The translations under genes were made by a program, and so were the position numbers. Of a stretch of DNA of 64,000 nt, positions 1 to 10,865 are shown piece after piece. Numbering within the stretch: the stretch's first letter is position 1; every line of letters begins with the position of its first letter. The notes below the pieces were generated by a model. The model was not told the DNA's origin, made no database searches, and worked only from the letters and a program-made list of their open reading frames with translations. The DNA is from Serripes groenlandicus. Lineage: Eukaryota; Mollusca; Bivalvia; Cardiida; Cardiidae. Location of the stretch: the NCBI GenBank assembly GCA_031761405.1, contig JASEVX010000010.1:15681800-15745799 (forward strand), given 5' to 3'.

Positions 1-177
1 TTTGAAAACATAGTGACAAAAGAAGAAATTGCACAAAACGTGCAATTTCTCCTTTTGCCACAATGTTTTCCCCTTTTTGTCATAGGTTATCCATTCAATT
101 ATGGAGATTTTCCAATATTTTACAAAATATGTTCAAAGTCGTCTGTTGCAGAATTGACGTATGAGGGAAAGGGTTAA
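1..177 (-). mobile_element. TTAA MITE, group A, cut by window edge
   Basis: Core palindrome at the left, GTCTGTTGCAG and TATGAGGGAAAGGGTTAA at the right end. Its right TTAA (174-177) is also the left end of the next copy. Confidence 0.9.
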
Positions 178-359
178 CCCTTTCCCACATATAAATGCTT
201 TCTGTTTCAGATGTCTCTGCAGCAGATGACTTCAGAAAACCTTTTGACAAAACAAGAAATCTCTCCTTTTGCCAGAATGTTTTCAACTTTTTTCAGTTAT
301 TACAACAAAGATTTTTCAAAGTCGTCTGCTGTAAATTTGTCATACATGGGAAAGGTTAA
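174..359 (-). mobile_element. TTAA MITE, group B
   Basis: Starts TTAACCCTTTCCCACATA, ends CATGGGAAAGGTTAA. Shares TTAA 174-177 with the preceding copy. The palindromic core is weakened. Confidence 0.88.
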
Positions 360-394
360 AGGAATGGATGGATAATTTAGTGAATACAACTGAC

Positions 395-593
395 CTCATG
401 CAGATAGTTGAGTATTAATTTCACCACATCGGTTCTACCCAGCCAGCAGGCAGCGCCAAGTAAAGTGAGTCCGCAGCTACAACAGTCTAGATCAAATCTA
501 AGGTGGAGTCTTTCTTCAATCTTACCCAGGTCCTCGTCGTCTTTGATGTGTAGACACGAGAATAACGAATCCCCATAGTTCTCATTCACAGTC
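395..593 (-). CDS. Ankyrin-repeat exon of a neighbouring minus-strand gene (partial)
   Basis: On the minus strand an acceptor (cgtcccatcag) and a donor (GAG|gtcagt) bound a 199-nt open exon. It encodes 66 residues ending LTLLGAACWLGRTDVVKLIL NYLHE. This fits the ankyrin-repeat pattern (TxLxxAAxxGxxxVVxxLL), here with a Trp before Leu-Gly. The first part (TVNENYGDSLFSCLHIKDDE) is acidic and of unknown type. No other repeats are in the window, so the gene continues to the left. The open frame also runs upstream to an in-frame ATG at 629-631, so a first-exon reading is possible but less likely. Confidence 0.6.
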
Positions 594-1319
594 CTGATGG
601 GACGACAATGATTAAAAAAGACAAAATCCATAGCAACCGAAAATGTGATATAATTCCCTGGTGCACTTTCAATTAAAGTATCGATGATTCTGGGACCTAA
701 AATCTTTGGATATTATGAATAATTTACATAACTTCAAATAAGTTTAAATTCTTTTCAATTTATTCCTTCAGCAGTTAAATCTTGAATTTGAAATCTGTTA
801 AAATGGACACCCATGCACTGCAGTTATTTCACTATAAACACACAGCATTACAGTTTAAACATTTACTAATAGCCTTAATTATCAACACATCTTTATAAAT
901 ATTCAAAATATCGATTACTAGCTACTGTAGTGTTTTCCCTGTATGCATTATTAAAATATTTAAATTTTATCAAAAACTTATATATTATTTATGTCATTAT
1001 TTCAACTGAAAAACAACAACAACAGCAAAAACACCAACATGTAAACAACATTCTCTGATAAAACGAAGATTTTGAATCAATCACCTAAAGCATCAATTAT
1101 TGATAGCACTTGAAAAAACAACAACGTATTGCGATAAATTAATGGAACACAAGTTCTAATCTATTCCTCACACTCAGGTTTCCTCTTCAAGCTAGGTGGG
1201 TAAGTGGTATCGAACTCCTTTTTCAATTGATCAAATCATCAGGTGCTAAAAATAGGAACAGCGTCTGTTTATCATTAAGAATGTGCATTAAATAAATGAA
1301 ACAATTCTCAGATATGCCC
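594..1319. other. AT-rich stretch, no gene seen
   Basis: Apparent intron of the minus-strand ankyrin gene. Contains an (AAC)n-like patch near 1013-1030. No repeat family recognised. Confidence 0.5.
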
Positions 1320-1387
1320 TCAACTTCCACAGTTATAATAGATCTTGCATAGCTCTGCTATTCCTGTCTGACTGTAGGGGCATTTAC
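1320..1387 (-). CDS. Possible minus-strand exon, Cys-containing, weak
   Basis: After a plausible acceptor (ttgtcatttcag with an upstream ctaat branch motif) the frame reads KCPYSQTGIAELCKIYYNCG then Ser and a stop. The composition is protein-like, but a stop here does not fit the ankyrin exon downstream on the same strand unless isoforms differ. No homology recognised. Confidence 0.2.
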
Positions 1388-1473
1388 CTGAAATGACAAA
1401 TTATTTTGCAATATTAGTTTTTCCTTTTCTCGCATCACACTATGATTTGTCTAAAATAAGACAACTTCTGTAT

Positions 1474-1702
1474 TTAGCACTTTCCCTCATACAACAATTC
1501 TGCTTCAGACGACTTTGAACATATTTTGTCAAAAAATATAAAATCTCTATAATTGAATGGCTAACCTAGGCCCTATGACTAAAAGTGGAAAACATTGTGG
1601 CAAAAGGAGAAATTGCTTGTTTTGAGCAATTTCTTCTTTTATCACTAAATTTACGTCTGCTGCAGAGGCGTCAGAAAGCGTCTATATGAGGTAAAGGGTT
1701 AA
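1474..1702 (+). mobile_element. TTAA MITE, group A, left TTAA mutated to TTAG
   Basis: Left end TTAGCACTTTCCCTCATAC, internal ATTGAATGGCTAACC, core TTGCTTGTTTTGAGCAA, right end GAGGTAAAGGGTTAA. Confidence 0.9.
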
Positions 1703-1730
1703 TGCAGTCTTACCGATAAAGGTATAAAGT

Positions 1731-1956
1731 CCTTTCCAACTTGCAAACGCATTTTGATGCATTATGCAGCAGATGACATTTGAATACATTGTGGCAAATT
1801 GGAAAATTACTTGTGATGATCAATTTAACCATTTATCACAATATTTTCATCTCAACTAAAATATATACTTTTATCTATTTTCCAGGTAGATGCCTAGATA
1901 ATTATTTCTAAGGTCATCTAGCTGCTGTTAATATGTTATTTGTGGGAAAAGGTTAA
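1731..1956 (-). mobile_element. TTAA MITE, group B, diverged
   Basis: Left end CCTTTCCAACTTGC without its TTAA, core around 1800, right end TTTGTGGGAAAAGGTTAA. Confidence 0.7.
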
Positions 1957-2222
1957 TGCACTTCTGACACCATTTCAGCTGACAACTAAGAAAGTAGTAT
2001 GGGGGGAAAAGTAGAAATTTCTCCTTTTCCATTGTTTTCACCTTCAGCATTCGTTCATTTCTTATACAGAGGACAAAATGTTTTCAAAACAGATGACTCT
2101 GAAAAAACCATATCAGACAGCTGGGGAAGTAGGTAATAGATGTACCGAAATAGCACCTTATTATGTAGTAAACGTAGTAAACATAACATGCTACAACAGA
2201 GAGCAGTCAGTTGGTTAAGTAG

Positions 2223-2325
2223 GTAATTACCCCCTTCACTCATGCCGACGCATTTTGACGCCTCTGGAGCAGAATTATTTTGAAAACATTTCGCCTTTTC
2301 CAATAAATTTTTTTCTATTTTTATC
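2223..2325 (-). mobile_element. TTAA MITE fragment, left end
   Basis: TAATTACCCCCTTCACTCATG, then ACGCCTCTGGAGCAG and TTGAAAACATT. The right half is absent. A smear of core-like sequence also lies at 2000-2045. Confidence 0.5.
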
Positions 2326-2327
2326 AA

Positions 2328-2362
2328 ACAAGAGCCCCAAGAGGGCCAGTATCGCTACTATA
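2328..2362 (-). mobile_element. Helentron-like 3' end fragment
   Basis: On the minus strand the sequence reads GGCCCTCTTGGGGCTCTTGTTT: a hairpin (GCCC/GGGC) followed by the TCTTGTTT tail. Confidence 0.5.
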
Positions 2363-2399
2363 CATAAGGAAAATATTGAATCACTATAGCCTTACAAGT

Positions 2400-3063
2400 A
2401 CAAGAAGAGCTGTCAGAGGACAGCGTGCTCTACTTTTTCGTGCTTGCCAAACCAAAAAATTTTTTGGTCATAGAAAACAATTTATAAGCAAATTAAAGTA
2501 CTTTAAAGTCTTTTACGGGTCATCATTCTTACAAAAACCTTCACTGAATTATACACTCTTGGCGGTTGGTGGAGGTAATGATGGTAAAAAGATATTGTAA
2601 GTGTTTCAGCTATATCTCTTATTATTTTGGAAAAAAAAATGATTTGATATGAATAACTTACTTAACCAAAATTCAAAATTAAAAAAAAGGGCCATAATTC
2701 TTAAAATAAACCTTGACAGAGGTATGTACTCTTGTCTGCTGATAGAGGTAATGATGGTAAATAAGTATATTAAGTGTATAAGCTATATCTCTAATAGTTT
2801 TGAAAAAAGGCGTTGACCGGTACAAAAAACTTAACCAAAATTTTAAGTCGAAAAAGGGTCATAATTCTTACAAAAACGTTGACATATGTACGCTTGTCAG
2901 TTAATGGAGGTAATAATGATGAATAAGTGTTGTAAGTTTCAAAGCAGTAGCTGTAATGGTTTTGAAAAAAAGTGAATAGGTGCAAAAAACTTAACCAAGG
3001 TGTGACACAAAAGCCGACGTGAGTAGTATAGCTATAGCCTTTTCTTCGAAAAAGCGAACTAAA
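2400..3063 (-). mobile_element. Helentron-like non-autonomous element (HINE type) with tandem units
   Basis: On the minus strand it begins TTTAGTTCGCTTTTTCGAAG (3063) and ends with hairpin GCTGTC..GACAGC at 2409-2424 plus an AG-rich tail. Between lie about three 170-bp units sharing GGGTCATAATTCTTACAAAA and GGAGGTAATGATG. Same family as 29988-31137. Confidence 0.7.
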
Positions 3064-3144
3064 AATTGCTGCAAAATGCAACAAAAAATTGTGCATTGTG
3101 AGCAACATTCTTTGAACGAAATCTATTCGATTTGTTTATTCCAT

Positions 3145-3366
3145 ATACGAACACATATTGACACATGCGCAGTAGATGTCTTTTTAAAACATTGTGTCAA
3201 AAGGAGAAATGTCGCATGATGAGTTATTTCTTCTTTTGCTGCAATTACAGGTTTCAACTTTATTTGATTATTAAACTGTCATTTATAGAAATTTCAACAT
3301 AGATCTGTTTGCATAGATGTTGTCAAAATCGTCTGTTGTCAAGTTAATTAATGCATGTAGTACTTA
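3145..3366 (-). mobile_element. TTAA MITE, group B, strongly diverged
   Basis: GCGCAGTAGATGTC, AAAACATTGTGTCAAAAGG AG, and a damaged right arm (GTCGTTG-like at 3328). Ends are unclear. Confidence 0.45.
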
Positions 3367-3916
3367 AAATATACAATTTGATGAGCTATTAAACAAATGC
3401 GAGACATTCAAGAAAATTGTGAGCCAATTAAGTAAACAAAATCACACTATTTTTTACGAAGGTGAATTTTAATATTTCAAAAGGAGACAAACAGAACTCA
3501 TCAGAATAGATCACCCTGAGCCTTCCGTTCAGGTGATTGGAACAATACAACCCCTATAAATAAAAAATAAAAAAAATTGGAAAGATGCACATTATTATAA
3601 GCGCATGCTGCACACCTCGGCCGATTTCGTTACCCTACATCTTAGATGTTACTGTAAATAAATAAGTCTACATGGCATATATTAACCGGAAATAATATAA
3701 TATTCAGGATCATGCAGTAGGTGTTTTTAATATCATCACAATTACGAGAATTAATTGAACAAATACTAAAAATATTGGAAATATAATATATTGTATCATT
3801 TTAAATAAACTATAATTAAAAGTCTCTTTACAATATCAATTGTAACTGTATTTTGACCAATGCATTTGCATTTAGTTTATCGTAATAATAACTTCTCCTT
3901 AAATCGTCAACTATGG
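3367..3916. other. AT-rich stretch, nothing recognised
   Basis: No coding potential or clear repeat. GAGCCTTCCGTTCAGG at 3519-3534 may be a SINE tail remnant. Confidence 0.4.
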
Positions 3917-4144
3917 TTAACCCTTTCCCTCATACGACAATTCTGCAGCAGACGACTTTAAACGCATTTTGTCAAAACATAGAAAATCTCTATAATTGAA
4001 TGGATAACCTATGACAAAAAGTGGAAAACATTGTGGCAAAAGGAGAAATTGCTTGTTTTGAGCAATTTCTTCTTTTGTCACAAAGTTTTCAAAAGTGGTC
4101 TGCTGCAGAGGCATAAGAAAGCGTCTACATGAGGGAAATGGTAA
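3917..4144 (+). mobile_element. TTAA MITE, group A
   Basis: TTAACCCTTTCCCTCATACG at the left, core TTGCTTGTTTTGAGCAA, right end GAGGGAAATGGTAAA with mutated TTAA. Confidence 0.92.
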
Positions 4145-4374
4145 ATTTGTGTTACCCATCAAGTAAGATACCATGATGTCAGACATTTATTTGACAAGTC
4201 CATGATACAAACATTCTTACATAGACAACTTGCTGGCTCCCAAATAGCAGCTGAACCATTTGAAGGATGCAACAAATCGGCAGCAGCAGACAGAACACCG
4301 GCTAGGCAAACATAATTATCTTATAGAAGATCTCAATCAATGAATGTATAAATACTCAATACAATTGAAAATAT

Positions 4375-4645
4375 GTGTCAAACTAAAAACTTGTGGCAAA
4401 ATGAGAAATTGCTCATTTTGAGCAAATTTTCCTTGTGTAATTAAGCAATTCATTTCAATAAGTTTTTTCTACATATGCATCTTCATGTGGTTAAGGGTTT
4501 ACTAAATGCCTGCTCGTATTATCTTTTAGATTTGTCTACTTTGATCATATCATGAAGGAAAAAAATAATTTGTGATAACATTTTGGGGAAAAGAGACATT
4601 GTATTTTCAAAAGTTGTCTGCTGCAGAGGCATCAAAAGCCATAAA
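4375..4645 (+). mobile_element. Degraded TTAA MITE pieces
   Basis: Core piece AACTTGTGGCAAAATGAG and TTGCTCATTTTGAGCAA at 4389-4426. A right-arm piece TTTTCAAAAGTTGTCTGCTG at 4603-4622. Confidence 0.45.
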
Positions 4646-4742
4646 CAAGTTACCACAAATAGGGTTGAATATCCTGATACAGAATTGCCGAAATTTCAAA
4701 CATAATCTTTCACACATTACCTTGTAACTGTCTCTTAGTTAT

Positions 4743-6507
4743 TTAAACCTTTCCCACAAACAACAAATCTGCAGCAACCGACATTTACAAAACATGAAAA
4801 ATCTTCATAAATGAGAGTAAAACTAGAGATTGCTTTTTTGAAAAAGCGCTTGTCTCCCCATTTGTGTGGTCGTAGGGGAGGAAAAGAAATGATGGAGATG
4901 AATTTTTTAGTTTTGGACTGGAGATGAAGCAACTGATAAGTGACAATCCTCAGTTATTGAGCGGAAACCATTTTTCAGCTGAGGGTTACCATGACCTTGG
5001 TCTTTGACCTAGTGACCTCAAAATCAATAGGGGTCATTTGCTGCTGGTGACCAACCTGCACACCAAGTATGAAGTTCCTGGGCCCAAGCAATCTTCAGTT
5101 ATTGAGCGGAAACCATTTTTCAGCCAAAGGTCACCGCGACGTTGACCTTTGACCTACTGACACCAAAAGCAATAGGGGTCATCTACAGGTTAGGACCAAG
5201 CTGCACACTAAGTATGAAGTTCCTGGGTATAAGCATTCTTGAGTTATTGAGTAAAACACATTTTTCAGCTGAAGGTTACCTTCGACATTTGACCTTGTGA
5301 CCTCAAAATCAAACAAATTCAACAAAGGTCATTTACTGGTTAGGACCAACCTGCACACCAGGTATGAAGTTCCTCAACATAAGCATTCTTTAGTTATTGA
5401 GAGGAAACCATTTTTCAGCTGAAGGTTACCATGACCTTGACCTTTAAGCTAGTGACCTCAAAATCAATAGGGGTCATCTACTGGTGGTGACCAACCTGCA
5501 CACCAAGTATTAACTTCCATGGCCAAAGCATTCTACAGTTATTAAGCAAAAACAATGTTTCAGCTCATTGTCACTGTGACCTTTCAGCTTAAGGTCACTG
5601 TGACCTTGACTTTGACCTCAAAATTAATAGGGTCTTTTACTGGGCATGGCCAACCTGCATACCAAGTATGGAGTTCCTCAGCCCAAGCGTTCTTCAGTTA
5701 TTGAGCGGAAATCATTTTTTACCTCACAAGGTCACCATGACCTTGACCTTTGACCTTCTGACATCAAAATCAATAGGAGTCATCTACTGGTCATGACCAA
5801 CCTGCATACCAAGTATGAAGATCCTATGCCCAAGCGTTCTTCAGTTATTGAGCGGAAACAAGTGTGACGGATGTGACCTTGACCACTGTGACCTAAACCT
5901 TTGACCTAGTGACCTTAAAATTAATAGGGGTCATTTGCTGGTGGTGACCAACCTGCACATCAAGTATGAAGTTCCTGGGCCCAAGCAAAAACTATTTACC
6001 AGCTCATTGTCACTGTGACCTTTCAAGCTCATGGTCACTGTGACCTCGACTTTAGACGTACTGACCTCAAAATCAATAGGGGTCTTCTACTAGGCATGGC
6101 CAACCTGCATACCAAGTATGGAGTTCCTCAGCCAAAGCATTCTTCAGTTATTGAGCGGAAACCATTTTTTACCTCACAAGGTCACCATGACCTTGACCTT
6201 TGACCTTCTGTTATCAAAATCAATAGGGGTCAGCTACTGGTCATGACCAACCAGCATACCAAGTATGAAGTTCCTACGCCCAAGCGTTCTTCAGTTATTG
6301 AGCGGAAACAAGTGTGACAGACGGAAGAACGGACGGAAGGACGGACGGAACGGGCAAAAACAATATGTCACCCCCATGTAATGGGGGAGACATAATTATT
6401 AAATAGAGTCATTATGAGCAATATTATAATCTCCTTTTGTCATAATACTTTCTAAAGTCTTCTTCTGCAGAGGCGTCAGAAAGCATCTCTATGTGGGAAA
6501 GGGTGAA
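4743..6507 (+). mobile_element. TTAA MITE, group B, split by a 1.5-kb insertion
   Basis: Left arm 4743-4850 (TTAAACCTTTCCCACAAAC, AATCTGCAGCA). Right part 6392-6507 (TAATTATTAAATAGAGTC, TTCTGCAGAGGCGTCAG, ATGTGGGAAAGGGT). The two sides line up with the B layout if the tandem-unit element between them is removed. Confidence 0.65.
4851..6391. mobile_element. Tandem-unit DNA element with GTCTCCCC ends
   Basis: About ten degenerate 145-bp units share TCTTCAGTTATTGAGCGGAA, ACCAACCTGCATACCAAGTA and runs of TGACCTTGACCTTTGACC. Left end near 4851 has TGTCTCCCCATTTG. The right end has an (ACGG)n-rich patch and ATGGGGGAGACATA. Consensus oestrogen-receptor-type and DR1 sites recur inside. Confidence 0.75.
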
Positions 6508-6537
6508 AATCTCCTTGATTGATACAGACAACACTTG

Positions 6538-6860
6538 TGAAGCCTCTGCAGCAGACGACTTTTGAAAAGATTGTGGCACAAGGAACTAAAGCATTGCCAG
6601 GCGTAGTAAAAATACCCTAAAGGCTTTTTCTGCAAAACAAATAATTTTCAGGTACCTTTCATTATACTCATAGTGATCATTTGTAGGTGTGTAATTTCTC
6701 CTTTTCCCATAATGACTTCTAAATATGTCTGCTACAGAAGCATCAAATGTCTGATTCAGTCAAAGCATTCACCAATGAAAAATTTCTCCTATTGCCAAAT
6801 TGTTTTCAAAAGCTGTCTGCTTCAGTAACATCAAATGACGTCTAAATCAGAAGAAGCATT
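6538..6860. mobile_element. Degraded TTAA MITE pieces
   Basis: CTCTGCAGCAGACGACTTTTG at 6543, a core-like TAATTTCTCCTTTTCCCATAATG at 6693, and another core and right arm at 6780-6845. Confidence 0.45.
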
Positions 6861-6946
6861 AAGAACCTTTCTACCTGAGGTGGATGACATTATTTGTCCT
6901 ACAACAAATGACACCAGACCATGTGCAGCAAAATTGTAACACGCAA

Positions 6947-8263
6947 TTAACCCTTTTCCACATACAACAAATCGGCCAACGACTTATAGCAGCAAACATA
7001 ATAGTAACAAGACATGGAAATTCCATGAAACCAGGTTTTCTATGTTGGAAGGTGTTTGATTAAGAATTAACAGATCTGTCAAATCTTTCTGTTAATAGTT
7101 AATCAAAGCTAGTAATTCAAGTAACAGGGAATATTTCTATTGATGAATAATCATAATTACTTTGTCAATTAAATATATCAGTTCAATACAGTCAATCGTG
7201 TGTTGATGTCCTCATTTATTAAGAACATATAATAGATAACAGATATTAAGCAACCTTTTGTTGTAAGCAGCCACATTTAAGGATCCCTAATGCCAGGTTG
7301 ATAATCAGTGATCTGCCTTAACCCATTACTTGATAGTAACACGTTTATGCCTTTGCAAACAGACTAGATCCAGGGCCCGAGGTTATGAAACTTACTCATA
7401 TCTATGCTATATTCTTTTAAATTGCCAAGTTATTTAATATGGAGCACCTTGACCTGGAAGCTAAACACATAAATTGTGCATATATATGACACAGCGTCTT
7501 GATATTGTGTATATCTGTTCCAAGCTATTTGAAAATATCTCTATGGATGAAAAAGTTATTGTCCGGACAAGAAAAGTTCAACTGATGTCTATTTGTTGTC
7601 ACTGTGACCTTGACCTTGAAGCTACAGACAAACGTTTTGCCTGTGACACATCATATTGATATAGTTCATATTTGTGCCAAGTTATTTGAAAATATCTCTA
7701 TGCATGACACAGTTATGGTCCGGACAAGAAAAGTTCAATTAAAGTCTATTTCTTATTACTGTGACCTTGACCTTGAATCTACATATTTCTTTTTAGCATT
7801 TGGCACATCGTCTTGATATGGTGCATGTTTGTGCCAAGTTATTTGAAAATATCTCTATGCATGACAAAGTTATGGTCCGGACAAGAAAAGTTCAATTAAA
7901 GTCTATTTCTTATCACTGTGACCTTGACCTTGAATCTACAGATTTTTTTTTTGCATTTGGCACATATCGTCTTGATATGGTGCATATTTGTGCCAAGTTA
8001 TTTGAAAATATCTCTATGCATGGCAAAGTTATGGTCCGGACATGGAAAGTTGACGCCTGCCCGCCGACTTCGCCAAACTAATAACCAGATTTTTCCTTCG
8101 GAAAACCTGGTTAAAAATATGGAAAGTCTTTATAAAGGAAAGGGCAATTGTTGAATAAAGTTGAAAAGATGTTGGTGAAAAGAGAAATTGTTCATCATGA
8201 GCAATTTCTCCTTTTGTCATAATGTTTTTAAAAGTCATCTGCGGCAGAGGCATTAGAAACTGC
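6947..8263 (+). mobile_element. TTAA MITE, group B, split by the pearl-like element
   Basis: Left arm 6947-7010 (TTAACCCTTTTCCACATAC). Right part 8113-8263 continues the B layout (AAAAATATGGAAAGTCT, TTGAATAAAGTTG, core TTGTTCATCATGAGCAA). The right end is lost where the next A copy begins. Confidence 0.75.
7011..8112 (+). mobile_element. Pearl-like element with internal tandem units, copy 1
   Basis: Ends ACCAGGTTTTC (7031) and GAAAACCTGGT (8101-8111). A unique left segment (7011-7440) is followed by about four units of roughly 160 bp, each with CACTGTGACCTTGACCTTGA and ATTTGAAAATATCTCTATG. The same element in inverted orientation, with fewer units, is at 51687-52391. Non-autonomous bivalve pearl/HINE elements have this build; exact class is inferred. 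Confidence 0.75.
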
Positions 8264-8494
8264 TTAACCCTTTCCCTCATACGACAATTCTGAAAAAGAC
8301 GACTTTGAACGTATTTTGTCAAAACATAGAAAATCTCCATTTAATTGAATGGATAACCTATGACAAAAAGTGAAAAACAGTGTGTCAAATGAGGAAATTG
8401 CACGTTCTGTGCAATTATTCTTTTGTCACTATGTTTTCAAAAAGCCGTCTGCTGCAGAGGCGTCAGAAAGCGTCTATATGAGGGAAAGGGTTAA
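8264..8494 (+). mobile_element. TTAA MITE, group A
   Basis: Both ends intact (TTAACCCTTTCCCTCATACG and ATGAGGGAAAGGGTTAA). Core of the GCAC..GTGC type. Confidence 0.93.
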
Positions 8495-8562
8495 ATGTGG
8501 AAAAGGATTAATTTTGTCTCCGAGTACTTTACAAGTATGTCCTAAGGTATAAAGAACTAGGG

Positions 8563-8811
8563 TTAACCTTTTCTTAATGTCTCTTTAATACAACAATTCT
8601 GCAGCAGACGACTTTGAACATATTTTGTCAAAAAATAGAAAATCTCTATAATTGAATGGATTTTATATAACCTATATTGACTCAAAGTTGAAAACATTGC
8701 GGCAAAAGGAGAAATTGCTCGTCTTGAGCGATTTCTTGTTTGTCATTATGTTTTCCAAAAGGCATCTGCTGCAGAGACGTCAGAAAGCGTATATATGAGG
8801 GAAAGGGTTAA
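8563..8811 (+). mobile_element. TTAA MITE, group A
   Basis: Left end has a small insertion (TTAACCTTTTCTTAATGTC). Core TTGCTCGTCTTGAGCGA. Right end intact. Confidence 0.92.
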
Positions 8812-9009
8812 TACACCTTTTCTGACAGATACAAATTGGCTAATTTGCAAATTCTGACTTACTGTTCTTGTTGATTTAACATAACTATAGATATTTATTA
8901 TATTTGTGTTTTTTACACTTCTTGATTGTGATAAGACATTTATAAGCATCAAGCAAAAGCATGCGATAAGACCCTGAAAATTTTCCCTGAAAATCCGGAA
9001 ACTTTGATA

Positions 9010-9185
9010 CCAAGTTGGAAAACTATATGGAAAAACAACAAACTGCTTATCATGAGCAACAGTTACTTCTCCCTGTTCCATACTGGGGGGCTTTCAGAAG
9101 TACGTCTGCTGCAGAGCTGTCAGCCTGATTCACAGAAAAGGGTACAAACCCTGTCCCACATACAACAATTCTGAAGTCAGATGCA
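9010..9185 (+). mobile_element. Degraded TTAA MITE
   Basis: TGGAAAACTATATGG, a damaged core near 9050-9080, GTACGTCTGCTGCAGAG at 9101, then a second left-end remnant CCCTGTCCCACATACAAC at 9149. Confidence 0.5.
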
Positions 9186-9210
9186 TCAGTTAAGGTGTTC
9201 ATCTTTTCAC

Positions 9211-9465
9211 TATAACCCTTTCTGATGCTTCTGCAGCATACAACTTTTGAAAACATTGTGGCAAAAGGAAAAATTGCTCATGATGAGCAATTTCTCCTTT
9301 TGCCACAATGTTTTTAACTCTTTTTAATAATTTTTCTTAATCTGGAAATTTCTCCCTTTGCCACAAATTATATGTTTTCAACTCTATTCAAAAGTTCATA
9401 TAGGTATACCATATTTTTAACCAGATGTTTTTGCTGCAGATTTACTATATGTGGGAAAGGGTTTA
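9211..9465 (-). mobile_element. TTAA MITE, group B, with near-perfect 66-base core palindrome
   Basis: The core 9249-9313 reads AACATTGTGGCAAAAGGAAA to the apex GCTCATGATGAGC and back almost without mismatch. A partial repeat of core sequence follows at 9346-9378. Confidence 0.88.
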
Positions 9466-9479
9466 CACTGGTTAACAAG

Positions 9480-9960
9480 ACTTCAACCATTTTCCACATC
9501 CAACAAAACATGCTGCAGACAAAACAATGGAGGCAAAGCTATGGACAATCTCTGTAAATGAAAGTGTTAATTTATTAAATATAGTCGAACACATTGTGAC
9601 AAAAGGAATAATTACTTATTACGTATGAGTGTGATTCAAAATGCATCTGAAGTGAAAAAGAATATAGAAAATTTCCTACAATATAAACTACAATGAATCT
9701 TGGATTCTTTTGAGTACCCGCAACATAGGGTGCGGTTGGGTAATTAAAGAGTTGTTTACTCCCCCCCCCCCCCCCCCCCCCCCCCCCTTCTATAGAAATT
9801 TTCCATAATGAGCATTTTCTCCATTTGCTGCAATGTTTACAACTCTTTTCACATATCATATGTTCTAATTTTAAGAGATTCTCCATTTTTCTGTGCTGAT
9901 GCATTCAGTAATCAGCTGCGGATTTGTGGTATGTATAGGAAATTAACAATTTGCCACATG
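9480..9960 (+). mobile_element. TTAA MITE, group B, disrupted
   Basis: Left arm 9489-9629 (TTTTCCACATCCAACAAAAC, CTGCAGAC, TGTGACAAAAGGAATAATTAC). After foreign sequence (foldback fragment and poly-C) core-like CATAATGAGCATTTTCTCC resumes near 9804. Confidence 0.5.
9690..9787 (-). mobile_element. Foldback-family fragment ending in a 27-base poly-C tract
   Basis: GGATTCTTTTGAGTACCCGC AACATAGGGT at 9702-9731 is one arm of the foldback family. Where that family normally has a short C run next to its terminus, there are 27 consecutive C (9761-9787). Confidence 0.6.
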
Positions 9961-10190
9961 TGCAGCAGAAGGCTTTTGAAGACATGCATGCGACCAAATG
10001 AAAAATTGCTCATAGAGACTTTCAATAATTCTGTCTAGACCATTTCAAAGTGGTCTACTGCAGGTGTTTGATATGCAGGAAAGCAATAAGTCTCAATTTA
10101 CTTTTAGTAGCGAAAGGTAAATAATGCAGATATTTTCACAGCTTGTTACCATCAAGTTTTGTCATATGCCTGTGCAGAAAGTGCGGATTC

Positions 10191-10418
10191 TTAAGCCTTG
10201 CCCACATACAACAAATATGCAACAGATGACTTTGACACAATTAGGGCAAAAACATGGAAAATCTCTATAAATGAAGGTAATTTACTGAGTAAAGTTGAAG
10301 ACATACTGGCAAAAGGAGAAATTGCTCATTTTGAGCAATTTCTTCTTTTGTCACAATGTTTTCAAAATTCATCTGCTGCAAAAGCATCGGAAAGCGTCTA
10401 TATTTGGGAAAGAGTTGA
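10191..10418 (+). mobile_element. TTAA MITE, group B
   Basis: TTAAGCCTTGCCCACATAC at the left, core TTGCTCATTTTGAGCAA, right end TTTGGGAAAGAGTTGA. Confidence 0.87.
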
Positions 10419-10554
10419 ACTTTTCTTTTAGTGTGCTTAATTAAATGGTGTTTTATGCTGCCTTTATCGGATCTTTCTGTTACATCATTCATTGCATGTG
10501 CTTCCTAGACCAATTATTGCTGCTAACCCTTATGTTTGAGCAGAAGACTGCCAT

Positions 10555-10680
10555 TCATTCGTAATCATTGCTATCCCAGCAATCCTTATTTCCAAGGAGG
10601 AAATCCACGTCTACCAGGATTGAACCTAGATGACTAGTGAAATGCTCTGTTACCACTTCACCACTGAGTCATCTGCATTG
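10555..10680 (-). mobile_element. tRNA-derived SINE, minus strand
   Basis: On the minus strand: CAGTGGTGAAGTGGTAACAG (A-box-like) and GGTTCAATCCTGG (B box), followed by TTTCCTCCTTGG. Similar tails occur at 27185 and 26030. Confidence 0.6.
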
Positions 10681-10714
10681 AAACCACTTGCATCAAAAAT
10701 ATTGAAGATCACTA

Positions 10715-10825
10715 TAATTGAGAGTATTCAGAAGAGTTGAATATACTGTGGCAAAATGAGAAATTGCTTAATATGAGCAAATTCTCCTTTTTCAACAACA
10801 ACAATGCTTTCAATTCAACTCAAAT
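10715..10825 (+). mobile_element. Degraded TTAA MITE core
   Basis: ACTGTGGCAAAATGAGAAAT and TATGAGCAAATTCTCC at 10745-10791. Ends not recognised. Confidence 0.5.
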
Positions 10826-10865
10826 AAATAACTAGTAGATTATTGTTTGCGAGTGCTGCGTCGAA

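Noticed and set aside
4851..6391. Satellite array unrelated to mobile elements
   Set aside because: It has inverted GTCTCCCC-type ends shared with 10866-11206 and appears to interrupt a MITE, so a mobile element with tandem units fits better.
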